From: Clostridiales bacterium
GTDB lineage: Bacteria > Bacillota > Clostridia > Lachnospirales > Lachnospiraceae
Length of the DNA stretch: 64,000 bases
Assembly: GCA_018376135.1 (NCBI GenBank)
Contig: JAHABX010000001.1
Location: forward strand, 1 to 64,000
Direction: 5' to 3'
How positions within the stretch are numbered: position 1 is the first letter of the stretch; every line of letters starts with the position of its first letter. Below are positions 27,779-36,722 of the stretch, in pieces. A model generated the notes under the pieces. It was not told the origin of the DNA. It did not search any database and saw nothing but the letters and a program-made list of their open reading frames with translations. The translations under genes and the position numbers were made by a program.

Positions 27779-28336
27779 ATGAAGGCTGAGATGTTCTTAG
27801 AGGAACTGCTTCCAGGGTATGCCAGAACCTTTGACATCTACAGGCCGTATGACATGAATGGGGAAGAGTATCCGGCTTACGGATACTTTTTTTCGCATCT
27901 GGAGAAGTATGTACTGATGAGAGAGGCAAATCTGTGGTCCGCAGACAGCCATGAGCATATATTTTTCAAGACCTTTGAAAAAGAGCTTCTGCCGGAGGAG
28001 ATTACCCGTCTTCACCGGACAATTACGGATTATGTAGAACCGCAGCTTGTGCGCAAGGGTGAAAAGACCATGCCGGAAAACCACATGTATACCTATATTA
28101 CCTGTGTTCTGATCAGTGAACAGGAGATTCCCCGGGAGACTGTCCGGGCGGTCCGCAGGTTCCGGTTCGAGAAGGGATACATGATGAATGTCCGGGGCTA
28201 CAGCCAGGGAAGGCTGATCGCCGTGGATCTGAAGAAGGGCAGGCTCTATTATAATTATCAGGGAAGAAAGCTTCGGAAGCACTATCGACAGGTGCTGAAG
28301 GATTTCGACAGGGCGCAGGAACATACGCCCGTATGA
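27779..28336 (+). CDS. Conserved hypothetical protein (soluble, 185 residues)
   Basis: Soluble protein with no membrane segment or signal peptide, rich in aromatic and charged residues. It may belong to a Clostridia-specific DUF (DUF8052 is my recollection, not verified). The C-terminal half is basic (FRFEKGYMMNVRGYSQGRL, KLRKHYRQVLKDF). It has its own near-consensus promoter and an AAGGGG site about 10 bases ahead of the ATG. cstA follows 52 bases later without a visible terminator, so the two may be co-transcribed. Function unknown. Confidence 0.7.
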   Translation: MKAEMFLEELLPGYARTFDIYRPYDMNGEEYPAYGYFFSHLEKYVLMREANLWSADSHEHIFFKTFEKELLPEEITRLHRTITDYVEPQLVRKGEKTMPENHMYTYITCVLISEQEIPRETVRAVRRFRFEKGYMMNVRGYSQGRLIAVDLKKGRLYYNYQGRKLRKHYRQVLKDFDRAQEHTPV

Positions 28337-28388
28337 AAAAGGTTTCACAAACACATTTATATAACAAAAGAACAGGAGGAAATAAATC

Positions 28389-30062
28389 GTGAGTGGAATA
28401 GTTTTAATCGTAGCCTCCATTGTCATTTTTGTAGGTGCATATCTTACATACGGCAGATGGCTGGCAAAACAGTGGGGCATTGACCCTTCCAAAAAAACTC
28501 CGGCACATGAGCTGGAAGACGGCGTGGACTATTGTCCCGCAAAGGCACCGGTACTGATGGGCCATCATTTCTCATCCATCGCAGGAGCGGGACCGATCAA
28601 CGGACCGATCCAGGCAGCATTTTTCGGATGGGTTCCGGTATTCTTGTGGATCGTGATCGGAGGTATTTTCTTCGGTGCAGTTCAGGACTTCGGTTCTGTC
28701 TTCGTATCCATCCGTCATCAGGGTAAATCTCTGGGCGAAGTGATTGAGGAGAACATCGGGCACAAATGTAAGGTGCTCTTTACCGTATTCTCCTGGCTGG
28801 TTCTTCTTCTGGTCGTTGCAGCATTTGCCGATATCGTGGCAAGCAGCTTTACCGGAAGTGTGGCAAACGGTTCCGTAGCAACGGCTTCCGTTCTGTTTAT
28901 TCCGCTGGCTATTGGATTTGGTTTTGTGGTGTACAGAAAGAATGCACCAATGGTAGCAGCTTCTGTAGTCGGAGTCGTTTTGCTGGCTGCATGTGTGCTG
29001 ATCGGACTGAAGTTCCCGATCATGATGTCCAAGAATTTCTGGCTTGTATTTGTATTTGTATATATTATGATCGCATCCGTAACACCTGTATGGATCCTGC
29101 TTCAGCCAAGAGATTATCTGAGCAGCTATCTGCTGTATTTCATGATCATCGCAGCAGTGGTTGGTATCATTGGTGCAAACCCGTCCATCCAGACACCGGC
29201 ATTTACCGGATTCGCGGTTGGCGGCAATTATCTGTTCCCGACACTGTTTATTACCGTTGCCTGCGGTGCGGTATCCGGCTTTCATTCACTGATTGGTTCC
29301 GGTACGACCTCCAAGCAGCTTGACAGTGAGAAGGATGCGCTGGCGATCGGATACGGCTCCATGCTGATCGAGTGTGTACTGGCTGTAGTTTCTCTGATTG
29401 CAGTTGCAAGCCTTTCCGGTGACGGAAGCATGGCATTCGTTAAGGATGCGCTTGGACTGGAGGCAATTACTCCTACCATCGTATTCGGTACGGCAATCTC
29501 CGGATTCTTTGCACAGCTTGGATTCGGTGAAGCAACGGTCAATGCGACCTATACGGTTATTTGTCTTGCAGTATCCTGCTTCTGTCTGACCAGTCTGGAT
29601 ACGGCAACCAGACTTGGACGTTTCATGTTCCAGGAGCTGTTTGCACCGAAGGAAGGCGAGAAGCCGAACATGCTGAACAATATGTATGTGGCAACTGCGA
29701 TTACTGCACTGGGCGGATTTGTACTCTGTCTTGCAGGATATGCAAAGATCTGGCCGCTGTTTGGAGCATGCAACCAGCTGGTAGCGGTTCCGGCATTCCT
29801 TGCCATTGCCGTATACCTTGGAAGAAAGGGCAAAAACAACAAGATGCTGTTCATCCCAATGATCTTCATGCTCTGTGCAACCCTGACTTCACTTGTACTG
29901 ACCTTTAAGGCGAACATGACAGCGATCCTGGCAGGCGGCGGAGCTGCTTCTGTCTTTACTCCGGTACTGCAGAATGTGATCATCGTTCCGATCGTTGTAC
30001 TGGCAGTGATCATGGTCATCGACGGAAGTAAGGTTTTACTTCAGCTTCAGAAGAAAAACTAA
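28389..30062 (+). CDS. cstA: CstA family carbon-starvation transporter
   Basis: 557 residues with about 15 membrane segments. Early blocks typical of CstA: KTPAHELEDGVDYCPAK, LMGHHFSSIAGAGPINGPI and FGAVQDFGSV. CstA and BtsT import pyruvate or peptides when carbon is short. This is the shorter form, lacking the long C-terminal extension of the roughly 700-residue E. coli protein. GTG start with AGGAGGA about 8 bases upstream. A terminator follows. Confidence 0.93.
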   Translation: MSGIVLIVASIVIFVGAYLTYGRWLAKQWGIDPSKKTPAHELEDGVDYCPAKAPVLMGHHFSSIAGAGPINGPIQAAFFGWVPVFLWIVIGGIFFGAVQDFGSVFVSIRHQGKSLGEVIEENIGHKCKVLFTVFSWLVLLLVVAAFADIVASSFTGSVANGSVATASVLFIPLAIGFGFVVYRKNAPMVAASVVGVVLLAACVLIGLKFPIMMSKNFWLVFVFVYIMIASVTPVWILLQPRDYLSSYLLYFMIIAAVVGIIGANPSIQTPAFTGFAVGGNYLFPTLFITVACGAVSGFHSLIGSGTTSKQLDSEKDALAIGYGSMLIECVLAVVSLIAVASLSGDGSMAFVKDALGLEAITPTIVFGTAISGFFAQLGFGEATVNATYTVICLAVSCFCLTSLDTATRLGRFMFQELFAPKEGEKPNMLNNMYVATAITALGGFVLCLAGYAKIWPLFGACNQLVAVPAFLAIAVYLGRKGKNNKMLFIPMIFMLCATLTSLVLTFKANMTAILAGGGAASVFTPVLQNVIIVPIVVLAVIMVIDGSKVLLQLQKKN

Positions 30063-30082
30063 ATGTTCTGTATGAAAAAATG

Positions 30083-30124
30083 CAGGGAAGCCGCTGCTTT
30101 TCAAAGCAGGGACTTCCCTGTTTT
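30083..30124 (+). terminator. Terminator after cstA
   Basis: CAGGGAAG pairs with CTTCCCTG, enclosing a second stem CTGCTTT/AAAGCAG, followed by four T. Four bases later the -35 of the next promoter begins. Confidence 0.8.
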
Positions 30125-30127
30125 GCA

Positions 30128-30156
30128 TTTACAGCAGGGTGTGATTATGGTATAAT
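30128..30156 (+). promoter_or_regulatory. Promoter upstream of the HPr-like gene
   Basis: TTTACA at 30128-30133, 17-base spacer, TATAAT at 30151-30156. The -10 element is the left half of a perfect inverted repeat, so a regulator binding the repeat would block it. A second TATAAT is at 30251-30256 without a good -35. Confidence 0.65.
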
Positions 30157-30308
30157 GTCGATAGACATTATACCTGCGCATCGGATTTCTGCGGAACCGC
30201 AGAAAGTCCGGCGCATCCGCCGGAGGCACTATGACCGCCGGCGGTCATGGTATAATACAGGTATGTTATATCAGTGTTTGGGCGGCTTCTGTATAAGCCG
30301 CAGAAGCC
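30151..30308 (+). repeat. Cluster of five inverted repeats in the HPr leader
   Basis: Within 158 non-coding bases: TATAATGTC/GACATTATA (30151-30172, 4-base loop); TTTCTGCGG/CCGCAGAAA (30186-30205, 2-base loop); CCGGCG/CGCCGG (30208-30223); the 18-base perfect palindrome ATGACCGCCGGCGGTCAT (30231-30248); and GGCTTCTG/CAGAAGCC (30284-30308). The last can also pair as GCGGCTT/AAGCCGC (30282-30301), so two hairpins compete. Transcript from the upstream promoter would carry all of these ahead of the HPr gene. It could be a regulatory leader, a stack of operators, or a palindromic repeat element. Confidence 0.6.
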
Positions 30309-30353
30309 CTGTCTGAGCGGCTGAAATCAAATGTATGACCATGGGAGGGGAAT

Positions 30354-30611
30354 ATGAAGACGTTTCAGTACACGGTTAAGGAAGAGCTTGGCATGCATGC
30401 AAGACCGGCAGGATTGATTCTTCAGCTTGCCAAGGAATTTGACAGTAAGATCACGGTTTCCAATAAGGGGAAAAAGGGGAATCTGAAGAGACTGCTGTCA
30501 GTAGTGGATCTGGATATTCAGTTCGGAGACACGGTTACAGTTACAGTAGAAGGTTCGGATGAGGAGATCGCGGCAGAAGAGATGCTGGCTTTTTTCGAGG
30601 AGAATCTGTAG
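30354..30611 (+). CDS. HPr-family phosphocarrier with His15 but no Ser46
   Basis: 85 residues, the usual HPr length. GMHARPAG places the phosphorylated His at position 15, as required for the sugar phosphotransferase system. The regulatory site that in Gram-positive HPr reads KSIMG (Ser46) is here KRLLS, with Arg46; Ser49 is the nearest serine. HPr kinase could therefore not act at the usual position. Crh in Bacillus shows the reverse loss (His15 replaced, Ser46 kept). No PTS enzyme gene is next to it. GGGAGGGG precedes the ATG. It may be a specialised paralogue, with a canonical ptsH elsewhere. Confidence 0.88.
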   Translation: MKTFQYTVKEELGMHARPAGLILQLAKEFDSKITVSNKGKKGNLKRLLSVVDLDIQFGDTVTVTVEGSDEEIAAEEMLAFFEENL

Positions 30612-30637
30612 ACCCTGATCATACAGGAAAAGTAAGA

Positions 30638-30668
30638 AGAGGACTTGCCCGAGGGACAAGTCCTTTTT
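30638..30668 (+). terminator. Terminator after the HPr-like gene
   Basis: AGGACTTG pairs with CAAGTCCT (stem 8 bases, extendable inward), followed by TTTTT. Confidence 0.85.
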
Positions 30669-30675
30669 GCGGGCT

Positions 30676-30704
30676 TTGACGAATCGGGCATTTAATGTTA
30701 CACT
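30676..30704 (+). promoter_or_regulatory. Promoter of ftsK
   Basis: TTGACG at 30676-30681, 17-base spacer, TACACT at 30699-30704 with TG one base upstream (extended -10). About 35 bases ahead of the ftsK start. Confidence 0.6.
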
Positions 30705-30739
30705 AGACGGTATATAATTAAGAAGGACAGGAAGAATTT

Positions 30740-33346
30740 ATGAGTGAAACCCGACAGTCCGGAAGCAGGAAGAAGAATGCTTCCGCAGGCAAGAACACAG
30801 CGAGCAGGAAAACGGTTAATAAAAATACAGAAAAAAAGAGCAGTTCCGGAAAAACGGTAACAGAGAAAGGAAACGGTATATGGGATGAGGTGCTTCTGGT
30901 GGTGATCCTGGTGGCGTCTATATTTCTCTTTGTCAGCAATTTTGGATTCGGAGGTCCGGTGGGAAAGATCATGAGCAATATCCTTTTTGGTCTTCTTGGG
31001 CTTTTTGCCTATGTGTTTCCACTGGTAGTACTGATACTGGTATTGTTCTCACTGGCGAACAGAGAGAGCCTGGCGGCAGTGGTCAAGACAGCAGGTGCAG
31101 TTCTGGGATGTATCGCATTGAGCGCTCTGCTGCATATGATCACCATGTCCCGTGCGGGAGCAGAGGGATGGATGGAAATCTACAGCTACTGTGCAGAACA
31201 CAAGACAGGAGGAGGACTGATCGGCGGACTTCTGTCAGGCTTTCTTCATGATGCCTTTGGAACGGTCGGGGCATATCTGATCCTGCTGGGAGTTCTGATC
31301 ATCTGTGCTGTGATCGTAACGGAGCGTTCCTTTGTAAAAGGCATGTCCAAAGGAAGCCGGAAGGTATATGAGTCAGCCAGACAGGATATGGAACGAAGAA
31401 AGGAAGCGGCGGTAGTCCGGAAGGAGCAGAAGAGGGAGCAGCGGCTGGAGCGCAGGGTCAGCGGTGTTGCGAAGGATGTGTCCATTCCGAAGAAGCAGGA
31501 GACAGGTCTTCAGGAGGTGGAACAGATCCCCTCATCAGAGCGGCTTCCAGATCCATCTCCCGTGCAGGCGGAGATACCGGCGGAGCCGGATATGGAACGT
31601 GTCTTCTCTTTCCCTGTACATAAGCCGGAGCCGGAGCATTATGCGGAAGCAGAGGATACAATGCCCGCCTCAACAGGCGGAACAGAGGAGATCGGCTTTA
31701 ATGAGGAGGATCTCCTGAAAAATGCACTGAGCAGAAGAGAGCTGGAGGCCGAACGGGAACACAGAACAGGCAGGGAAGCAGAAGAGGAAGCGGTTAAGGA
31801 GGCACAGCGGGAAGCAGAAGAGGCGGCAAAGGCGGTGCTGGAAGGACCGGAACCGGTAAAGGAATATCAATACCCGCCTCTAAGACTTTTGAAGGCCCCC
31901 AGACGGGAATCCGGCAAAAAGGATATATCCGGGCAGCTTCAGGAGACGGCAGGACATCTGCAGCAGATCCTGGAGGATTTTGGCGTAAATGCAGTCGTGA
32001 CCAATGCAAGTCAGGGACCGGCAGTGACAAGGTTCGAGGTACAGCCTGCCCATGGTGTGAAGGTGAATAAGATCGTGGGACTTTCTGACGATATCAAGCT
32101 GAATCTTGCCGTTTCGGATATCCGTATCGAAGCGCCGATCCCGGGAAAGGCGGCGGTTGGCATTGAGGTCCCGAATAAGGAGAATTCTACCGTTATGCTC
32201 AGAGAGCTGCTGGATTCCGGAGAATTCAAAAAGCATTCATCGAAAATCGCATTTGCAGTGGGTAAGGATATTGGCGGGAACATTATGGTGACAGACATTG
32301 CCAAGATGCCTCATCTTTTGATCGCCGGAGCAACCGGTTCCGGTAAATCCGTATGCATTAATACACTGATCATGAGTATTCTGTACAAAGCGCGTCCGGA
32401 CGAGGTGAAGCTCATCATGATCGATCCTAAGGTAGTGGAGCTGAGCGCTTATAATGGGATTCCGCATCTTCTGATCCCTGTGGTGACAGATCCCAAGAAG
32501 GCGGCGGGAGCCCTGAACTGGGCGGTGAACGAGATGATGGGCAGGTACAACCGGTTCGCAGAGCTGAATGTACGTAACATTGAAGGTTATAACAGTAAGA
32601 TCGATGCTATTGCGGAGATCGAGGATGATACCAAACCGGAGAAGATGCCGCAGATCGTCATTATAGTGGATGAGCTTGCGGATCTGATGATGGTCTCTCC
32701 CGGTGAGGTGGAGGATGCAATCTGCCGTCTGGCACAGCTTGCCCGTGCAGCGGGTATTCACCTGATCATTGCAACCCAGAGACCATCGGTCAATGTAATT
32801 ACCGGTCTGATCAAGGCGAATATGCCGTCCCGAATCGCATTTGCCGTATCGTCAGGCGTGGACTCCAGAACGATTCTGGATATGAACGGAGCGGAGAAGC
32901 TGCTTGGAAAAGGCGATATGCTGTTCTCCCCTTATGGTCTGCCAAAGCCCCTCCGTGTACAGGGCGCCTTTGTGTCAGACGCAGAGGTAAGTGCGGTTGT
33001 AGAATTTCTGAGCAGTCAGAGCACCGGCAGCAGTGAACAGGGCGAGCGGATCGCGGAGCAGATGAAGCAGATCCAGACAGCCGTGGAGAGTGTGTCCATA
33101 CCGGAGACAGGCGGAGGCAGTGACCGGGATGTGCTTTTCACGGAAGCGGGAAAATTCATCATCGAGAAGGACAAGGCCTCTATCGGAATGCTCCAGAGAT
33201 GGTTCAAGATCGGCTTTAACCGTGCGGCAAGGATCATGGATCAGCTTGCAGATGCGGGTGTCGTAGGCGAAGAGGAAGGAACCAGACCAAGAAAAGTGCT
33301 GATGTCCATGGAGGAATTTGAAGCATACGTGGACGAATACGTATAG
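30740..33346 (+). CDS. ftsK: DNA translocase FtsK/SpoIIIE
   Basis: 868 residues. A basic N-terminus, four membrane segments (about 50-200), a long charged Glu/Pro-rich linker (about 210-385), the RecA-like motor with Walker A AGATGSGKSVC near residue 530 and Walker B VIIVDELADLM, and a C-terminal winged-helix gamma domain (about 800-865) that reads DNA polarity. Pumps chromosomal DNA through the closing septum; in a spore-former it would also do the SpoIIIE job in the forespore. The gene downstream begins 28 bases later. Confidence 0.95.
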   Translation: MSETRQSGSRKKNASAGKNTASRKTVNKNTEKKSSSGKTVTEKGNGIWDEVLLVVILVASIFLFVSNFGFGGPVGKIMSNILFGLLGLFAYVFPLVVLILVLFSLANRESLAAVVKTAGAVLGCIALSALLHMITMSRAGAEGWMEIYSYCAEHKTGGGLIGGLLSGFLHDAFGTVGAYLILLGVLIICAVIVTERSFVKGMSKGSRKVYESARQDMERRKEAAVVRKEQKREQRLERRVSGVAKDVSIPKKQETGLQEVEQIPSSERLPDPSPVQAEIPAEPDMERVFSFPVHKPEPEHYAEAEDTMPASTGGTEEIGFNEEDLLKNALSRRELEAEREHRTGREAEEEAVKEAQREAEEAAKAVLEGPEPVKEYQYPPLRLLKAPRRESGKKDISGQLQETAGHLQQILEDFGVNAVVTNASQGPAVTRFEVQPAHGVKVNKIVGLSDDIKLNLAVSDIRIEAPIPGKAAVGIEVPNKENSTVMLRELLDSGEFKKHSSKIAFAVGKDIGGNIMVTDIAKMPHLLIAGATGSGKSVCINTLIMSILYKARPDEVKLIMIDPKVVELSAYNGIPHLLIPVVTDPKKAAGALNWAVNEMMGRYNRFAELNVRNIEGYNSKIDAIAEIEDDTKPEKMPQIVIIVDELADLMMVSPGEVEDAICRLAQLARAAGIHLIIATQRPSVNVITGLIKANMPSRIAFAVSSGVDSRTILDMNGAEKLLGKGDMLFSPYGLPKPLRVQGAFVSDAEVSAVVEFLSSQSTGSSEQGERIAEQMKQIQTAVESVSIPETGGGSDRDVLFTEAGKFIIEKDKASIGMLQRWFKIGFNRAARIMDQLADAGVVGEEEGTRPRKVLMSMEEFEAYVDEYV

Positions 33347-33374
33347 GAAATTCAGAAAGGAAACACCGTTTCAT

Positions 33375-34262
33375 ATGAAATGTCAGAAATGCGGAGTTGA
33401 TATTCCTGAAAATAAAATATACTGCGAAAACTGTGGAACTGCGATTCAGATGGTGCCGGACTACAATCCGGCGGATGATATTGCCATCGTCACAGAGGAG
33501 AACCGGGAGAAAGAGGCAGAAGAGCTTTCCCGGACGCAGGAGGAGCTGTCAGTACAGGAGACGCAGTCACGGTGGTACCGGTATCGGTACAGGATTGCGG
33601 GGGTGTGTCTGGTGCTGTTCGGAATTGCAGCATACCGGTTTGCTTACGGGTTTATGCTGAATCCGCAGGAAACAGTGGCAGAATCGGACATCCCGGAGCT
33701 TCTGGAAAAGCCGGAGTTTAATATTCTGCCGGGACTTTATGATTATGCCCCGGTGCTCACGATCTCTCATGCGCAGAGGACGGAGGGAGTGATCTACTAT
33801 ACGACAGATGGTACGACACCGGATACGGAGAGTATGATTTATAATGGTTCCATAGAGATTGGAGAAGGAACTACGGTCATCAGAGCTGTCTTCATACGTT
33901 CTGACGGAATGCAGAGCGAGGAAGTGAACGGAACCTTTGAGGTGGTCTTTGATTATCCGGAGGAGCCAGGGTTCAGTGTTCCCGGAGGAGACTATTCACA
34001 GGGCTTTGATGTGATACTGACAGCGGAAGAGGACTGCAGGATCTATTATACAACCAATGGAGAGGAGCCGAACGGAGGCTCCAGACTGTACCGGGGACCG
34101 ATTCACATTTATCCGGGGCTTACAGTGCTCCAGGCAATTTCCATGGATGAAGACGGAGGGATAAGCGGAGTGGTGGAAGCAATCTACAATGTGGAGGAAA
34201 ATTCTGTGCCTCAGTCAGCTGATCCTGTTCAGATTCCGACCGAATCCGTGCCGGTTTCGTAA
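33375..34262 (+). CDS. Zinc-ribbon membrane protein with two chitobiase C-terminal-like repeats
   Basis: 295 residues. The N-terminal zinc ribbon is CQKCGV...YCENCG. An acidic linker leads to a single membrane segment (about 72-90), then two Ig-like repeats of the chitobiase/beta-hexosaminidase C-terminal type, each with an IYYTTDG/IYYTTNG core (near residues 135 and 220). The zinc ribbon would be cytoplasmic and the repeats outside. The ATG at 33375 follows GAAAGGAAA at a rather long distance; a start inside ftsK is less likely. Function unknown; architecture suggests a wall-binding or sensor protein. Confidence 0.75.
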   Translation: MKCQKCGVDIPENKIYCENCGTAIQMVPDYNPADDIAIVTEENREKEAEELSRTQEELSVQETQSRWYRYRYRIAGVCLVLFGIAAYRFAYGFMLNPQETVAESDIPELLEKPEFNILPGLYDYAPVLTISHAQRTEGVIYYTTDGTTPDTESMIYNGSIEIGEGTTVIRAVFIRSDGMQSEEVNGTFEVVFDYPEEPGFSVPGGDYSQGFDVILTAEEDCRIYYTTNGEEPNGGSRLYRGPIHIYPGLTVLQAISMDEDGGISGVVEAIYNVEENSVPQSADPVQIPTESVPVS

Positions 34263-34269
34263 ATTATTG

Positions 34270-34298
34270 TTGAAATATATATAATTTTGGATTAAGAT
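34270..34298 (+). promoter_or_regulatory. Promoter of the nfnA-nfnB pair
   Basis: TTGAAA at 34270-34275, 17-base spacer, TAAGAT at 34293-34298. The leader after it holds a short inverted repeat GTAGT/ACTAC around 34315-34335 before an AGGAGGA ribosome-binding site. Confidence 0.55.
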
Positions 34299-34353
34299 AA
34301 AAGGTGATGATTTGTAGTCATATAGGATCACTACAATATTTAGGAGGAAACAT

Positions 34354-35238
34354 ATGTTCAAGATTTTAGAGGCAGAGCAGCTCTCTGCAAATGTCTACAA
34401 GCAGGTCGTACTTGCTCCAAGAGTAGCAAAGTCCTGTGAGCCGGGGCAGTTTATTATTGTAAGATTAGATGAGACCGCAGAGCGTATTCCGCTGACGATC
34501 TGTGATTATGACAGAGAAGCAGGAACCATTACCATCGTATTCCAGCCCATCGGTGTATCTACCAACAAGCTGGTTGCACTGAAGGCAGGCGATGAGATCG
34601 CAGATTTCGTTGGACCGCTGGGACGTCCGTCCGAGCTGGTAACGGATGATTTTGAAGAAGTAAAGAAGAAAAAAGTTGTGTTCATTGCAGGCGGCGTAGG
34701 AACCGCACCTGTTTATCCTCAGGCAAAATGGCTGCATGAGCATGGCATTGAGTGTGATATTATCGTAGGTGCAAGAACCAAAGACCTCCTGATCCTGGAA
34801 GATGAGATGAGTAAGGTAGGCAATCTGCATCTGTGTACGGACGATGGCAGCTATGGCTTCCATGGTGTGGGTACTGCGATGCTGGAGAAGCTGGTAAGCG
34901 AAGGACATCAGTATGACCTGTGTGTTGCGATCGGACCGATGATCATGATGAAATTTGCATGCCTTACCACGAAGAAGCTTGGTATTCCGACCATTGTCAG
35001 CATGAACCCGATCATGGTAGATGGTACCGGTATGTGCGGAGCCTGCCGTGTTATGGTTGGCGACGAAGTGAAGTTCGCATGTGTGGACGGACCGGAGTTT
35101 GACGGACACAAGATCGATTTTGATCAGGCTATGAAGAGAGCCGCTATGTATAAGAGTGAAGAGGGCAGACGTCTTCTGAAATATCAGGAGGGTGATACCC
35201 ATCACGGCGGATGCGGAAATTGCGGAGGTGACAAATAA
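34354..35238 (+). CDS. nfnA: Ferredoxin-NADP reductase subunit alpha (NfnA / SudB-like)
   Basis: 294 residues. FAD/NAD-binding reductase of the dihydroorotate dehydrogenase electron-transfer type: RIPLTICDYD (FAD), FIAGGVGTAPVYP (NAD), and a C-terminal [2Fe-2S] site with Cys in MCGACRVMVGDEVKFACVDGPEF. Paired with the next gene it forms the electron-bifurcating NADH-dependent ferredoxin:NADP+ oxidoreductase of anaerobes, or the closely related sulfide dehydrogenase. A strong AGGAGGA site and short leader suggest high expression. Confidence 0.9.
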   Translation: MFKILEAEQLSANVYKQVVLAPRVAKSCEPGQFIIVRLDETAERIPLTICDYDREAGTITIVFQPIGVSTNKLVALKAGDEIADFVGPLGRPSELVTDDFEEVKKKKVVFIAGGVGTAPVYPQAKWLHEHGIECDIIVGARTKDLLILEDEMSKVGNLHLCTDDGSYGFHGVGTAMLEKLVSEGHQYDLCVAIGPMIMMKFACLTTKKLGIPTIVSMNPIMVDGTGMCGACRVMVGDEVKFACVDGPEFDGHKIDFDQAMKRAAMYKSEEGRRLLKYQEGDTHHGGCGNCGGDK

Positions 35239-36626
35239 TGGCAGACGTATTAAAGAGAGTACCGGTAAGAGAGCAGAATCCGCAGGTTCGTGCAACGAAC
35301 TTTGAAGAGGTATGCTACGGTTATAATAAAGAAGAGGCAGTAGAAGAGGCACAGCGCTGTATCGGCTGCAAAAATGCAAAATGTATGCAGGGATGTCCGG
35401 TATCTATCGATATTCCGAGCTTTATTGCAGCAGTAAAAGAGGAAAAGTTTGAAGAAGCATTCAAGATCATCAGCCAGTCTTCTGCACTCCCGGCAGTCTG
35501 CGGACGTGTATGTCCTCAGGAGAGCCAGTGTGAGGGCAAATGTATCCGCGGCATCAAGGGAGATCCGATCTCCATTGGTAAGCTGGAGCGTTTTGTGGCT
35601 GACTGGGCACGTGAGAACGGAATCAAGCCGGAGGCTCCGGCTGAGAAGAACGGCAAGAAGGTTGCAGTGATCGGTTCCGGTCCTTCCGGTCTGACCTGTG
35701 CAGGCGATCTTGCAAAATTAGGCTATGATGTAACGATCTTTGAAGCTCTGCATAAAGCAGGCGGCGTTCTTGTATACGGTATTCCGGAGTTCCGTCTTCC
35801 GAAGGACCGTGTAGTGGGACCGGAAGTAGAGAATGTAAAATCTCTGGGTGTTAAGATCGAGACTGACGTTATCGTTGGTAAGACTGTAAAGCTGGACGAG
35901 CTGATGGAGGATGAAGGCTTTGATGCGGTATTTATCGGTTCCGGTGCAGGTCTTCCGAAGTTCATGGGAATCCCGGGTGAGACTGCCTGCGGCGTTCTCT
36001 CTGCAAATGAATACCTGACCAGAAACAATCTGATGAAGTCCTTCAATCCGGATTATGATACTCCGATCGTACATGGTAAGAAGGTTGTAGTAGTAGGCGG
36101 CGGAAACGTTGCTATGGATGCTGCACGTACTGCTCTCCGCCTTGGCGCAGAGACACATATTGTATACAGACGTAGTGAATCCGAACTTCCGGCACGTGCG
36201 GAAGAGGTTCATCACGCAAAAGAGGAAGGCATCATCTTTGACCTTCTGACCAATCCGGTTGAGATTATCGTCGACGAGAACGACTGGGTAACCGGTATCA
36301 AATGTATCAAAATGGAACTGGGCGAGCCGGATGCATCCGGAAGACGCCGTCCGGTTGAAGTTCCGGGATCTGAGTTTATCATTGACTGTGATACCGTAGT
36401 AATGTCCCTTGGTACTTCTCCGAACCCGCTGATCTCCTCCACTACCAAAGGTTTGGAGATCAACAGAAGACAGTGTATTGTTGCCACAGAAGACACCGGC
36501 GCAACCTCCAAAGAGGGCGTATACGCAGGCGGTGACGCTGTGACCGGTGCAGCTACCGTTATCCTTGCAATGGGTGCCGGTAAAGCAGCAGCAAAAGGGA
36601 TTCATGAATATCTGAGCCAGAAATAA
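35238..36626 (+). CDS. nfnB: NfnB / NADPH-dependent glutamate synthase small-chain-like flavoprotein
   Basis: 462 residues. N-terminal 4Fe-4S segment (CIGCKNAKCMQGCPVSIDIP, CGRVCPQESQCEGKC), two dinucleotide-binding motifs VIGSGPSGLTCAGDLA (about 140) and VVGGGNVAMDAARTA (about 285), and the closing GGDAVTGAATVILAMGAGKAAA. Often labelled gltA, but no glutamate synthase large subunit is adjacent. The one-base overlap with nfnA supports the Nfn assignment: reduction of NADP+ by NADH and reduced ferredoxin. Confidence 0.92.
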   Translation: MADVLKRVPVREQNPQVRATNFEEVCYGYNKEEAVEEAQRCIGCKNAKCMQGCPVSIDIPSFIAAVKEEKFEEAFKIISQSSALPAVCGRVCPQESQCEGKCIRGIKGDPISIGKLERFVADWARENGIKPEAPAEKNGKKVAVIGSGPSGLTCAGDLAKLGYDVTIFEALHKAGGVLVYGIPEFRLPKDRVVGPEVENVKSLGVKIETDVIVGKTVKLDELMEDEGFDAVFIGSGAGLPKFMGIPGETACGVLSANEYLTRNNLMKSFNPDYDTPIVHGKKVVVVGGGNVAMDAARTALRLGAETHIVYRRSESELPARAEEVHHAKEEGIIFDLLTNPVEIIVDENDWVTGIKCIKMELGEPDASGRRRPVEVPGSEFIIDCDTVVMSLGTSPNPLISSTTKGLEINRRQCIVATEDTGATSKEGVYAGGDAVTGAATVILAMGAGKAAAKGIHEYLSQK

Positions 36627-36638
36627 GACCGAAATAAG

Positions 36639-36680
36639 AAACAGGAAGAAGTCCATTTGATGGATTTTCTTCCTGTTTTT
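36639..36680. terminator. Bidirectional terminator between nfnB and cysK
   Basis: AAACAGGAAGAA pairs with TTCTTCCTGTTT, with an inner TCCAT/ATGGA stem. The plus strand ends in TTTTT and the minus strand also has a T-rich tail, so it can serve both convergent transcripts. Confidence 0.85.
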
Positions 36681-36722
36681 GTGTAGGGCTGCATATTTCC
36701 AATCTGTTTGATTTATATGGAT

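Noticed and set aside
30151..30308. CRISPR array
   Set aside because: The repeats are different palindromes without regular direct repeats or spacers; no cas gene is present anywhere in the window.
35238..36626. Glutamate synthase small subunit
   Set aside because: No large subunit is adjacent, and the tight pairing with an NfnA-type subunit fits the Nfn/sulfide dehydrogenase complex better.
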